NCBI GenBank assembly: GCA_963825765.1
Contig: CAWGUU010000020.1
Coordinates: 1-44,310 of the forward strand
Reading direction: 5' to 3'
Source of the DNA: CAWGUU01 sp963825765
GTDB taxonomy: Bacteria > Actinomycetota > Acidimicrobiia > Acidimicrobiales > AC-14
Length of the DNA: 44,310 nucleotides
The position numbers and the translations under genes are program-made. The notes beneath the pieces are model-generated. The model did no database searches and was not told where the DNA came from. It saw only the letters and a list, made by a program, of their open reading frames with translations. Positions 27,997 through 36,988 of this stretch are shown in pieces (within the stretch, counting starts at the first letter, position 1; each line of letters starts with the position of its first letter).

Positions 27997-30414
27997 GTGG
28001 ACGTAGAACCTTCACCGCCCGCTGGTGAGCGACTGGTTCGGCGCACGGTGAGCCAGCTCGTAGTCGTTGCACTGGGCTACCGCGCCATTGTCACGGTCGT
28101 GGCCGTCGCCATCACCGCGACATCGCCCGATGTCGCGGTTGCCGACAAACGCCAGCTCCTCGTCGTGGCCGGCGCGCTCGTGCTCGCCCACGCCGCCCTC
28201 ATCCTGGCGAGACCGCGGACACTGGTCCGTCCCGCTCCGACGTGGGCCTGCGTGGCCGATGTCGCGGTCGCCGTCGGCCTGAACTTCTGGGTTAGTGCCG
28301 CGATCATCCCCGAGGGCTATCTGTACCGCGGGTACGGCGACCCCTTCGGTGCTTACGGCATCGCGACGCTCGCCATGTGGACCGCGCTCAAGGGGCCGCG
28401 AGCCGGTGCCGTCCTACTGGCGTTCGTCATGCTGCCGCTGCAGGTGGCGATGGCGATGGCCAACTCCGTCACCCTCGAGTCCGTGGATTGGGCCCGGTTC
28501 GTCATGCGGAGCCTCTGGCTCGTTGCCGCGCTCGTCGTCGGATCACTGCTCTGGAACGGGCTGCGACGCGGCCGGATGGCCCTTGAGGCCCAGGGTGAGC
28601 TGGCGGGGCGACAGGCGGAACGCCGCCGGGCCCTCGACGCCCTTCACAACGTCGTCCTCCAGAGCCTCACCGGCATCGAGCGGAGAGCAGCGAACCCTGG
28701 CGCAGGCGTGGGGGCGGCCATCGACGAGATCGGGAAGGAGTCCCGCCGGCGAGCCGCTGACGTGAAGGCGCTACTGGAGACGCAAGGCGAGGGCGACGCG
28801 GTTCCGGTCATGGCCACCCTCCGCCGGCTGGCCACCGAGCTCGAGGGTGGCGGCGGCATCCGGGTCGAGCTCACGACGCAGGGACCGGAACCGCTTCTCG
28901 CTCCCGACGCCGCCGATGCCCTGGCCGGCGCCGTCGGGGAGGCCCTTCGCAACGCCCGCGACCACTCGGGCTCGACCAGCGTGGTCGTGGGGGTCTGCAC
29001 CGCAGGCGACCGGGTTCGAGCGACGGTCCGGGACGACGGCTCGGGATTCGACCCGACTGCCGCGGCCGAGGACTACGGGATTCCGGACGGTCATCCGCGA
29101 GCGGATCGCGGAGGTCGACGGTTCCGCTCGCCTGGTCACCCGTCCCGACCAAGGGACCACCTGGGAGCTGGCGGTACCGTGCAGCACTGGCGCGACGCCA
29201 GCCACCGGCGCGGCGGCGATCGAGGCCCTGGTGGAACGCACGGTCGCCAGCTACGCGTTCCTGCCGCTGGCTTACCGGGCGATGGGCTTGTTGATAGCGA
29301 CGGCCGGTCTCATCGGGTCGCGCTCGCTCGGCCCCATCCCGCTTCGTCCCCTCGTGGCCGTGCTCCTCGTCGCCGCGGTGGCCAACCTCGGGCTCATGCT
29401 CGCCGTCGGAAGGATGCCCCGGCTGTTGAAGGACCGGCGCGTGATCGCCGCCGACCTCGCGGTGCTAGTGACGCTGAGCATTTGGGCGGCGACGACGATG
29501 CCCGACGGAACCGTGTTCCTCGACAACCGCGACCCCTTCACGGTGTACATCCAGGGCACCGTCGCCCTGTGGACCGGCTTCGGAAGCAGGACGCTCGGGC
29601 TGGTCCTCGTGTCGACCCTCGGTTTGCCGCTCCAATTCCTGCTCGCCACGCTGAACGGAGTCCCTCTCGCCTCCATCGACTGGCTGACGCTCGCCACCCG
29701 GGGTTTGTGGTTCGTCGCCGCCTTCCTCCTCGCCGAAGGAATTGTGTCGGTGGTCCGAGGGGGAGGTGCGCTCCTCGCCGCCGACCGCCACCGCGTGCTG
29801 GCCGGGACTCGGAGCGGGCCACGGTTCTCGAAGCGTCGGGACGGGAGGCACTGGACACGCTCGAGGCGATCGGCCGCCGAGCCGGCGAGGGGACCTCCGA
29901 ACCGACGAAGGCCCTGCGTGACATCGGAGCGATGGCGCACCGTCAAGGTGCTCGGATCCGCTTGATCCTCCGCGCTGGCGAGCTCGCCCCCGTAGGACTG
30001 CAACTGGACCTCGAGATGCTCGTCGCTCGGTTCCACGAACGTGGCATCCTCCAGGTCGAGCTGGTCGCCGTCGACGTGGCTCGAGCCCCGGCCGACCCGA
30101 CGACGACGTCGCTCGTCGAAGCGCTGGAGCTGGTTCTCACGAGCGTCGAAGCCCTTCGCTCGACGCGAGCGGTCGGGCTCTTCGTGGAGGCGGGCGATCA
30201 CCGACTCCGGGCCGTGGTCAACAGTCCTACAGACCCGAGCCCCCACCTGAGCGAGGAGACCGCGACGACGACCGGGCTGCAACGCGCGCTCGCCGCCAAG
30301 CTGGCGGCCACCGGAGGAGCGGTCGCCCTGACGAGGACCGTGACCGGCGAGAGGTGGGAGCTATCGGTCGCGACCGCCGGCGTCGAAGCATCACCCGCAC
30401 GGGTGGCCCGCTGA
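27997..30414 (+). CDS. Membrane sensor histidine kinase, internally duplicated with pseudokinase half, frameshifted here
   Basis: GTG at 27997 has GGAAGGA 8 nt upstream. Dropping one base at 29080-29082 and restoring one near 29803 gives an 805-aa protein made of two homologous halves. Half 1 has about six hydrophobic segments, a HisKA_3-like helix (RRRALDALHNVVLQS, His217), an N-box (EALRNARDHS) and DDGSGFD. Half 2 repeats the membrane part (DPFTVYIQGTVALWT against DPFGAYGIATLAMWT; LASIDWLTLATRGLW against LESVDWARFVMRSLW) and a kinase-like part. In the ungapped alignment the His is replaced by Gly and the N-box Asn and DDGSG residues are lost. Half 1 should phosphorylate the divergent NarL-type regulator; half 2 may be regulatory. 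The signal is unknown. Confidence 0.75.
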   Translation: MDVEPSPPAGERLVRRTVSQLVVVALGYRAIVTVVAVAITATSPDVAVADKRQLLVVAGALVLAHAALILARPRTLVRPAPTWACVADVAVAVGLNFWVSAAIIPEGYLYRGYGDPFGAYGIATLAMWTALKGPRAGAVLLAFVMLPLQVAMAMANSVTLESVDWARFVMRSLWLVAALVVGSLLWNGLRRGRMALEAQGELAGRQAERRRALDALHNVVLQSLTGIERRAANPGAGVGAAIDEIGKESRRRAADVKALLETQGEGDAVPVMATLRRLATELEGGGGIRVELTTQGPEPLLAPDAADALAGAVGEALRNARDHSGSTSVVVGVCTAGDRVRATVRDDGSGFDPTAAAEDYGIPDGHPRADRGGRRFRSPGHPSRPRDHLGAGGTVQHWRDASHRRGGDRGPGGTHGRQLRVPAAGLPGDGLVDSDGRSHRVALARPHPASSPRGRAPRRRGGQPRAHARRRKDAPAVEGPARDRRRPRGASDAEHLGGDDDARRNRVPRQPRPLHGVHPGHRRPVDRLRKQDARAGPRVDPRFAAPIPARHAERSPSRLHRLADARHPGFVVRRRLPPRRRNCVGGPRGRCAPRRRPPPRAGRDSERATVLEASGREALDTLEAIGRRAGEGTSEPTKALRDIGAMAHRQGARIRLILRAGELAPVGLQLDLEMLVARFHERGILQVELVAVDVARAPADPTTTSLVEALELVLTSVEALRSTRAVGLFVEAGDHRLRAVVNSPTDPSPHLSEETATTTGLQRALAAKLAATGGAVALTRTVTGERWELSVATAGVEASPARVAR

Positions 30415-30468
30415 CGGCGACCAGGAGCCGTCAGGCCGGCAGCCACCCGCGTCCTATGACCAATCTCG

Positions 30469-31648
30469 TCAGCCGTTGATCCGCGCTGCGATGGTCTCAA
30501 CGTGGCGACGTCGCCGGCAATCAGCCCGTGGTCGAGAGTAGGAGTGTCGAGGAGCAACTGGTTGCGCCAGAGTGCCAGCCGGGCGGCATCGATGTCCTTG
30601 ACGGATCGGTACCGCTCCTGCAGGTCGAGGCTCGCCATCCCCGCGTCGATTGCCGCCTGGCGTAGGCCGCCGACGTCCTCGAGCGTCAGGGCGACGTCGA
30701 GAGCCTCGAGCGTCTCGTCGATCATGTCGGCCAGGAGCGGCGGGGGGTCGCCCGAGAAGGAATCCCACGCCTCCTGCATTTCTTCGATGGTGGCCGCGAG
30801 ACGATCCCAGCGCCGGAGAGGAGCGGTCCAGAAGACGTCGGCGGCGCCGGCCGACAGCTGCCTGAGCTGCGATGGCACCGGCCCGGGCAGGGCGTCGACG
30901 GGCACGGCGAGGGCGACGCTGTACAGCTCGTCCTTCGAGGCCACCGCCGCTTGGAACTCGCCATACTCGGGAGCGAAAGAGATCTTGTTCTCGACCGTGC
31001 CGTCGTCGAGCACCGCCTCGGTGGCGATGGCGCCGGACACCGGGCCGCTGGGCCCAGGAACGGTCAGGCCGGTCGCGTTCACCGTCACTTCCTCGAAGAC
31101 GAGACCGGGGATGTTCTCCGGCCGAAGCACGTCGCCGACCTGGGGGGTGGCCGGCATGATCATGCCCGGAGGGCCGTCCCGCCCGGCGAGCCAACTGCCG
31201 TCGTGGTTGTCGATCACGCCGTCCTCGTAGTTGTCCACCTCTTCGCCGAAGTACCAGACGGATCCGTCGTCGGCCTGGGCGTAGAAGTCCCTCGCCACCT
31301 CACTTATCCGCCCGTCGGTGTAGGCGACGACATGCGTGACGAGTGTCTCGACCCGGCGGCCGTTCCAGGCGATCCTCTTGGTCTTCCTCAGCTGGGTCAC
31401 CTCGAACCGGACCTGGTCCTCACCCTCGGTACCGAGCTGGAGCACCTGCTTCAACGGCGCCTTCGGGAAAAGCGGATTGGTAATGGCGGTCGGGTGGCTG
31501 AAGGTGGGTTCGGCCACGTCGACGCGGCCCGCGGCGGTCGCAGGAGCCGTGCCGCCAACTGCGAACACGCGCCCAGGGCGGTGACAGGCGCCGACCTCCG
31601 TCTACTCGTCGGTGTCCCTCGCGTGCCCCGAAGCGTGCTCGGCCCCAT
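30469..31648 (-). CDS. Secreted protein of unknown function, frameshifted here
   Basis: The main frame (31568 to about 30500) encodes a soluble protein with HPTAITNPLFPKAPLKQVLQ, DFYAQADDGSVWYFGEEVDNYEDG and GMIMPATPQVGDVLRPE. This pattern is common in exported actinobacterial proteins of unknown function. Adding one base near 30498 changes the tail to ATLETIAARING and a stop at 30469, which avoids running into the convergent kinase gene. Adding one base near 31568 joins it to an upstream ATG at 31648 and gives a proper signal peptide (SRRRSAPVTALGAVFAVGG, then ATAAG). The reconstruction is about 393 aa. Without these corrections the gene would lack an export signal. Its C-terminal part is helical and Leu-rich. 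It lies 154 nt downstream of the HNH gene on the same strand. Confidence 0.65.
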
Positions 31649-31802
31649 GGGCCCGCCCCCCTCTAAACGGACCCTTGTGGCCCGGTGCCGCTCGACTCTG
31701 CAGCGGGTACTCGTGAGACTGACATGAGCCGCTGAACGCCTAGCTGAACGCGGAGCGCGGTCGCGTCCTCACCCAGCGGGTACGTCCTGCCGGGCGTCTG
31801 CC

Positions 31803-32675
31803 TCAGAGCCCCTTCTCGCTCTTGAAGGCGGCCACGAGCGTCTCGGCCACCGCCGAGTAGGCGGTAGTAGGTGCGGCCTTGGCCTCCATGTCGGCGACGT
31901 CGAGGTCGAGGCGCCTCCGCAGCGTTTCCAGCCGGAGCCGTCTCGCCTCCTCGGACATGGCCTGGCTCTCGGCCTCAGCGATGTCGTGCATCGTGTCGCG
32001 CACGTGGCGGATGGCGGCCTGGGTCTCGCGGGCGGCCACCGCCCGTGCCTCGACAAGGGCACGACGCATCAGGGCGGCCACGTCGATCGTGACCTTGCCG
32101 CGCTCGCTGTCGGCGCCGCCGACCAGAGCCGGCCGCACGGTGCCGTTGGACCCGAACTCCAGGTGGGCGGCGGGATCGTCGACGCACGGGTCGAGCAGGA
32201 GGGCCACCTCCCTCGCCTCCCCACCCTCGGCGGCGGCGCGCAACGAGCCAGTGGCCAAAGGGAACTGGTTGGCCTTGCCCGCAACCGACTTGCCGTCGGC
32301 ACCGATGATCTCCTGCTCGCGGGCCCGGTTGCAGTCGGCACACGACGGGAGCAGGTTCGTCCAGACCATCGCCAGCCACCAGTAGCCGGGCTTCTTGGGC
32401 TTTCCGCCCTCGATGAAGGCCCCCTTCGGCCGGTAGTGCTCCACGTCGACGGGCATTGCCGCGGCGAAGAAGGTCTCGCAGTACGCGGACTTCCCGCCGA
32501 ACATCGCCTCCATCGCGGCGCGGACGTCGTCGGCCTTGTAGGCGGCGAACGTGAAGGACTTCTCGCCGTTCTCCTTGACTTTGAAGAAGGCACGGGCCTT
32601 CACCAGCTCCTTGTCGCCGATCGATCCGACGCCGTCGAGGCTCTTGGGCGTCGGCAGCCGCGCCACCCGCCGCAC
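31803..32675 (-). CDS. HNH endonuclease, PtuB-like (Septu-type)
   Basis: This 290-aa protein resembles the HNH nucleases that partner PtuA-like ATPases in Septu and retron-associated defence. It has SAYCETFF, the nuclease His in DVEHYRPKG (His80), GYWWLAMVWTNLLPSCADCNRARE (Asn107, Cys112, Cys115, Asn116), NQFPL and LLLDPCVDDPAAHLEFGSNG, the usual block order. The first Cys of the CxxC before the His is a Ser, the other zinc-type Cys are kept. Residues about 200-270 form a charged helical tail. The GTG at 32675 lies 3 nt after the stop of the HNH-ATPase gene, so the two are co-translated. Nuclease activity on DNA is inferred from the family. Confidence 0.82.
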   Translation of the reverse strand: MRRVARLPTPKSLDGVGSIGDKELVKARAFFKVKENGEKSFTFAAYKADDVRAAMEAMFGGKSAYCETFFAAAMPVDVEHYRPKGAFIEGGKPKKPGYWWLAMVWTNLLPSCADCNRAREQEIIGADGKSVAGKANQFPLATGSLRAAAEGGEAREVALLLDPCVDDPAAHLEFGSNGTVRPALVGGADSERGKVTIDVAALMRRALVEARAVAARETQAAIRHVRDTMHDIAEAESQAMSEEARRLRLETLRRRLDLDVADMEAKAAPTTAYSAVAETLVAAFKSEKGL

Positions 32676-32678
32676 GCC

Positions 32679-34883
32679 TCAGTCCGCCTGCGGAGTGAAT
32701 CGCTCGGGCGAACGCTCCGCCCACACGTCGGCCAACATCTGCACCGCGGCGTCGCGTCCTCCTGCTCCTTCCTCCGCCTCCGGCGCCGACGCTGCCCGCC
32801 GGGCCAACCACAGGTCGGCGGCCTCGTAGACGAGGCGCTCGCGCTCGGTGTCGCCCAGGAGGCGCATCCCGGCCAGCTGGTCCTGGAGCTCATCGACCCG
32901 CTGGGTCTGGGCCTCGGTCGGCGTCCGCAGTGCCAGCAGGGCGTAGTACTCGTTGAACGCCTTCTCCACCTCGGGATCGACCGTGGAGCGCAGGCCGAAC
33001 AGTTCGGACGTGAGGAGCTGGTCGGCCCGGAGCCCGGCCACGTTCGGCAGGTCCTGGCGCACGACCACGGTGCGGTGCTCGTCGTCGCGACGCTCGACGA
33101 GGGCGACCTCGCCGTCCTCCAACCCCCGGAGGCACAGGGGATCGTGCGTCGTCACGATGAACTGGACCCTCGGGAACAGATCCCGCAGGCCTTCGACGAC
33201 GCGCATCCGCCAGCGAGGGTGCAGGTGGGACCCCAGCTCATCGAGCATGACGATGCCCTCGGCCGCGGCCACGTCGTCCCAGAGGCTGAACAACACGGCC
33301 ATGATGTCGCAGGCGAGGGCGACGACCGACTGGTACCCGTCGCTCAGCTGGGCCAGCGGGACGGTCGAGCCGAGTACCCGGCAGCGCACCTCCCCGGCCT
33401 TGCGGAATCGTAGGAACCCTTCAGTTGCCTTCAGGTCGAGGAGCTGGCGAAGGGCGCGACCCGCCGTGGCGAAGCGATCGTCGTCGAGGCTCAACAACCA
33501 GGCGTTGGCGTCGGTCATAGGGACGAAGGGGCGGAACAGGTTGTCCACGTCGGCGATGGCGTCCGGCGGCGGCGGTACCGGCTCGGTCCCGCGCTCGGGG
33601 AGCAGGCGGGTGGCGCCGTAGCCGAGAACGAGCACTTTGGCGTTCTCAGTCCCCCCGAAGGTGTCGTCGCTCTTGCGGGCCGTCAGGACGCACGGCTCCG
33701 TGACGCCCGAGAGCCACACCTTGATCTCGGCCCGCTTAGCCCCGTTGCGTACGAAGTCACCGGCCCGCAGGTTGAGCGCGTCACGGCTTCGCCGGCCGAG
33801 CAGGGCCAGGGCCACGCCTTGAAGGATCGAGCTCTTCCCCGCCCCGTTCTCCCCCAGCAGCATCAGCCACGGCGCCCGCGCTGAGCGGCCCGATGGGGCG
33901 TCGACAAGCAGGTGGCGAATCGGCTTCCAGTCGGTGATCTCGATCGAGCGGATGTATTTCGTCGTGGCGAAGTAGGTGTCGTCGTTCGAGCGGTTCTCGA
34001 GTGAATAGTTGTCCTGGGCCGCCATCGCCGCGTGCTCGGCACCGACTGCGGCCTGCTCCTCTTCGGCGCTGCGCTTCTTGATCCGTACTTCGCCGACGAC
34101 CACGTGCTCGCCTTCGTCCGAGATACCTGGCACTGCTGAAGACGCGGTTTCGGCAAATCGGCGGACGGCCTCCCGCCGAGCGGCTGCGTACTCGTGCTCG
34201 TCGCCGACTCCGATTACGCCGCGACGACCGGATGCCCATGCGACTCGGGCGACCGTCGTGGCCCCCTCCATTGATGCTCTACGACGCTTGCGAAGCGCGT
34301 CCCGGTTGAGATCGAAGCAGTCGATTGTCGCCCGCCCCTCCGGTGTCTCGCTGTTCACCAACCCGTCGTCGGTGAAGACAAGGTGGCTTTGCGGGTCGTC
34401 GAGGAACGGGTCGAGCAGCAGTGCGTGCTCTGCGGAGGCGAGAGCATTGCCGTGCTTCCCGAATGGCGCCCGCCGCTCGAGCACCGGGAAGCGCTTTCCT
34501 TTGGCCCAGTTGCACAGAGTGCAGACGAGGTGGAGGTTCTCCCAGTCGTAGGCGACCCACGCATAGTGCGGGAGGCTCGATACGCCCTCGACGACAGCGC
34601 CGCTGGCCGGACGGAACCGGGCCGTATCGCTCTGCTCGCCACGCACCCTCGACTCGCAGAAAGCGCACTTGCCGTGCTGGGCCTCAAGAAGCACCGTGGC
34701 GACACTGGGCGCGTCGACAACGCCGTCGTACAGTCGCAACGACTGCTGTTTGGCCAGAACCGCCTTGGACCGTAGGCCCTCGAATTGCGCCTGGGCCCAC
34801 TCGTCGGCTTCCACGCGTGCACGACGAGCCCGTGCCGACAGCAATGGCTCCGGGATCTCCCTCGGCCTGACGAGTCGGATCAT
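32679..34883 (-). CDS. HNH domain fused to PtuA-like AAA/ABC-type ATPase
   Basis: From ATG 34883 (MIRLVRPREIPEPLL, the usual opening of this HNH family) the protein has 734 aa. Residues 70-200 are an HNH domain: CAFCES (73-78), DWENLHLVCTLCNWAKG (113-129), LLLDPFLDDPQSHLVF. Where relatives have EHF/YRP it reads ARFRP, with Arg89 in place of the His. From about residue 310 a PtuA-like ATPase follows: Walker A GENGAGKSS (344-352), signature LSDGYQS, Walker B GIVMLDELGSHLHP (543-556) and switch His in FIVTTHDP (575-582). Such ATPases sense infection and control the HNH partner. An in-frame TTG at 34970 is possible but the upstream part is not family-like. It is followed 3 nt later by the stand-alone HNH gene. 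Confidence 0.82.
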   Translation of the reverse strand: MIRLVRPREIPEPLLSARARRARVEADEWAQAQFEGLRSKAVLAKQQSLRLYDGVVDAPSVATVLLEAQHGKCAFCESRVRGEQSDTARFRPASGAVVEGVSSLPHYAWVAYDWENLHLVCTLCNWAKGKRFPVLERRAPFGKHGNALASAEHALLLDPFLDDPQSHLVFTDDGLVNSETPEGRATIDCFDLNRDALRKRRRASMEGATTVARVAWASGRRGVIGVGDEHEYAAARREAVRRFAETASSAVPGISDEGEHVVVGEVRIKKRSAEEEQAAVGAEHAAMAAQDNYSLENRSNDDTYFATTKYIRSIEITDWKPIRHLLVDAPSGRSARAPWLMLLGENGAGKSSILQGVALALLGRRSRDALNLRAGDFVRNGAKRAEIKVWLSGVTEPCVLTARKSDDTFGGTENAKVLVLGYGATRLLPERGTEPVPPPPDAIADVDNLFRPFVPMTDANAWLLSLDDDRFATAGRALRQLLDLKATEGFLRFRKAGEVRCRVLGSTVPLAQLSDGYQSVVALACDIMAVLFSLWDDVAAAEGIVMLDELGSHLHPRWRMRVVEGLRDLFPRVQFIVTTHDPLCLRGLEDGEVALVERRDDEHRTVVVRQDLPNVAGLRADQLLTSELFGLRSTVDPEVEKAFNEYYALLALRTPTEAQTQRVDELQDQLAGMRLLGDTERERLVYEAADLWLARRAASAPEAEEGAGGRDAAVQMLADVWAERSPERFTPQAD

Positions 34884-34888
34884 CGGAG

Positions 34889-34917
34889 GCTTCTCGCCGA
34901 CGCCGGGCAGTGAGAAG
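34889..34917. promoter_or_regulatory. Inverted repeat just upstream of the HNH-ATPase start
   Basis: GCTTCTC (34889-34895) and GAGAAG (34912-34917) form 6-bp arms 16 nt apart, starting 6 nt before the ATG. It may be an operator or a hairpin covering the initiation region. Confidence 0.3.
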
Positions 34918-35086
34918 TCTGGCCGATTCTTGAATGGGGGTGCTCCGTACCGCTCCCCTGGCGGACGCAATCGACGTCCTTGCCCATCGTGAGCCCCTTC
35001 ATTCTCGGTCTCTACGGCAATCTGCTCTGCCGAGGGTATCCGGCGCCCGCCAATAGCGACCCAGAGAGGCCTCCGGATCGGCGCCG

Positions 35087-35092
35087 TAGCAT
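35087..35092 (+). promoter_or_regulatory. Probable -10 element of the patatin gene (leaderless)
   Basis: TAGCAT ends 6 nt before the GTG at 35099, inside the 215-bp divergent region shared with the HNH-ATPase gene. Confidence 0.5.
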
Positions 35093-35098
35093 GCGTCT

Positions 35099-36988
35099 GT
35101 GACTGCTGAAGAAGACCTCATCAAGGCCATGAAGAACTTCGACTACCCGAAACGGGCCTCGCTGACCGAGGAGGCCGACATGGTCATGAAGGGGGGTATC
35201 ACGAGCGGCGTCGTCTACCCCCTTGCGGTCTGCGAGCTGGCCAAGACCAAACGCTTCAGGAACCTGGGCGGTAGTTCGGCGGGCGGCATCGCCGCGGCGA
35301 TGGCGGCGGCGGCCGAGGTGGGGCGCGACGCCGGCGGGTTCCAGGAGCTGGCGAAGCTCCCCGACGACCTGGGACGCGACCTCCTCCGCATCTTTCAACC
35401 CAGTCGCAGGACCCGCCCGCTGTTCCGCATCCTCCTGTCCACGATGGACAAGGAGCGCGGCCGGGCCGTGATGGTGCTCCGGGTCCTCGGCGGTGTGATC
35501 GGTACCGCGCCCGCGGCGTTCGCCCTCACCCTCGTCGCCGGCCTCATCCTGGGCCTGTGGGGGCTGCTGGTCGTGGGGGGTGCACCTCACGAGGGTGCCG
35601 ACTGGGCCCGGATTGCCCTGGGCCTGGCGTTCGTCGCACTGCCCTCGTTGGGGCTGGCCCTCGTCGCCGCGTTGGTGGGCACAGTGTTGTCCGGGAAGAA
35701 GCGGCTCGAATCGAACGGCTACGGCGTCTGTCGCGGGTCAGCCGGAGCGGCGTGGCCTCGGCACGCACCAGAGGAGAGCGACGTCGAGCCATTCACCGAT
35801 TGGCTCCATGTGCGGCTCAACGGCGCCGCGAAGGTCGGCGACCAGCGCCAACACGTCCTCACCTTCGCCGAGCTGTGGGGAGCGCCGGAAGGGACCGAAC
35901 ACCGGCCGGACGACTGCAACGTCCGGCTGGAGATGATGACCACGAACGTCACCCAATGCCGGCCGGTTCGCCTGCCCTTCGAGCAGAACCTGTATTCGTA
36001 CTGCCCGGAGGAGCTGGCCGAGTACTTCCCGCCCCCGGTCATCGAGCATCTGCGCACCCATTCCCGCGCCAAGTCGAAAGACGATGATCCGGAGGATTGG
36101 ACCTGCCCGAATCACCCTGACAAGCGTCTCGTCCGCCTCCCCGCCGCAGGCGACTTACCCGTCGTCCTCGCCGTCCGCCTGACGTTGAGCTTCCCCGGCC
36201 TGATCAGCGCCGTGCCGTTCTACGTCATCGACCGAGGGCCGGAGGTCCAGAAGCCCGTGCGCTGCTGGTTCTCCGACGGCGGCATCAGCAGCAACTTCCC
36301 GATTCACTTCTTCGACGCCATGTGGCCGAAACGGCCCACTCTGGGCATCAGTCTCGCCCCCTATCCGGTCGGGCGAACCCCGAAGGACGTCTATTTCCGT
36401 GGGGCGGGCAAGTCGGCCGCAGCGAGGACACGGGATACCTCGTCGCTCCCGGGTTTCATTTCGGCATTGCTCGACACCCTCCAGAACTGGTCGGACGAGG
36501 GCCAGTGCGTGCTGCCCGGGTTCAGGGACCGCATCGTCGACGTCCACACCACCGACGAGGAAGGCGGGATGAACCTGAACATGCCCCCCGAGACCGTCCT
36601 GTCCCTGTGCGTCCGTGGACACCAGGCGGCAGTGGCGCTCGGGACGTTCGACTTCACCAGACATCGGGACGTGCGATACCGCACTGCGATGGGCCAGCTC
36701 GACCGGGCGGCGCGGAGCATGCTCGCCCGCTACGACACCGAGCTGCCGGGAGGGCTGCCCGGGTACCGCGCCTTCCTCGAGGACTCTCCCTTCTCGGAGG
36801 CCAGCCTCAAATGGAAGAGGGGGGCGGTGGAGCGCACCGACCAGCTCCTGAAGTTCGTGGGGCGGGAGCGCAAGGAAGCCGCACCATCGGAGGACGCCGG
36901 ACCGGACGGAATCCCCTACCCGGACTTCACCAAGAAGGACTACGAACCCTTGCCACTACCCGATCTGCGCCTCGTCGCCCGGTTCTGA
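35099..36988 (+). CDS. Patatin-like phospholipase with transmembrane insertion
   Basis: Patatins are acyl hydrolases with a Ser-Asp dyad that degrade membrane phospholipids. This 629-aa protein has the oxyanion Gly loop KGGITSGVVYP (31-41), the nucleophile elbow GSSAG (58-62, Ser60) and the catalytic Asp in FSDGGISSNFP (Asp393). Between the two catalytic motifs it carries two hydrophobic segments (about 128-160 and 171-198), so the enzyme should be membrane-tethered; most bacterial patatins lack these. At 629 aa it is about twice the length of a minimal patatin. The GTG at 35099 follows a -10 box. The stop overlaps the next start (TGATG). Patatins are effectors in CBASS and other abortive-infection systems; a defence role here is inferred from the divergent Septu-like genes. 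Confidence 0.85.
   Translation: MTAEEDLIKAMKNFDYPKRASLTEEADMVMKGGITSGVVYPLAVCELAKTKRFRNLGGSSAGGIAAAMAAAAEVGRDAGGFQELAKLPDDLGRDLLRIFQPSRRTRPLFRILLSTMDKERGRAVMVLRVLGGVIGTAPAAFALTLVAGLILGLWGLLVVGGAPHEGADWARIALGLAFVALPSLGLALVAALVGTVLSGKKRLESNGYGVCRGSAGAAWPRHAPEESDVEPFTDWLHVRLNGAAKVGDQRQHVLTFAELWGAPEGTEHRPDDCNVRLEMMTTNVTQCRPVRLPFEQNLYSYCPEELAEYFPPPVIEHLRTHSRAKSKDDDPEDWTCPNHPDKRLVRLPAAGDLPVVLAVRLTLSFPGLISAVPFYVIDRGPEVQKPVRCWFSDGGISSNFPIHFFDAMWPKRPTLGISLAPYPVGRTPKDVYFRGAGKSAAARTRDTSSLPGFISALLDTLQNWSDEGQCVLPGFRDRIVDVHTTDEEGGMNLNMPPETVLSLCVRGHQAAVALGTFDFTRHRDVRYRTAMGQLDRAARSMLARYDTELPGGLPGYRAFLEDSPFSEASLKWKRGAVERTDQLLKFVGRERKEAAPSEDAGPDGIPYPDFTKKDYEPLPLPDLRLVARF

Noticed and set aside
30198..30468. 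C-terminal extension of the secreted protein overlapping the kinase gene
   Set aside because: Adding one base near 30498 gives a natural stop at 30469; the extension is the antisense of the kinase.
34884..34970. Start of the HNH-ATPase at the TTG at 34970
   Set aside because: The family opening MIRLVRP begins at the ATG at 34883 and the upstream residues are not family-like.
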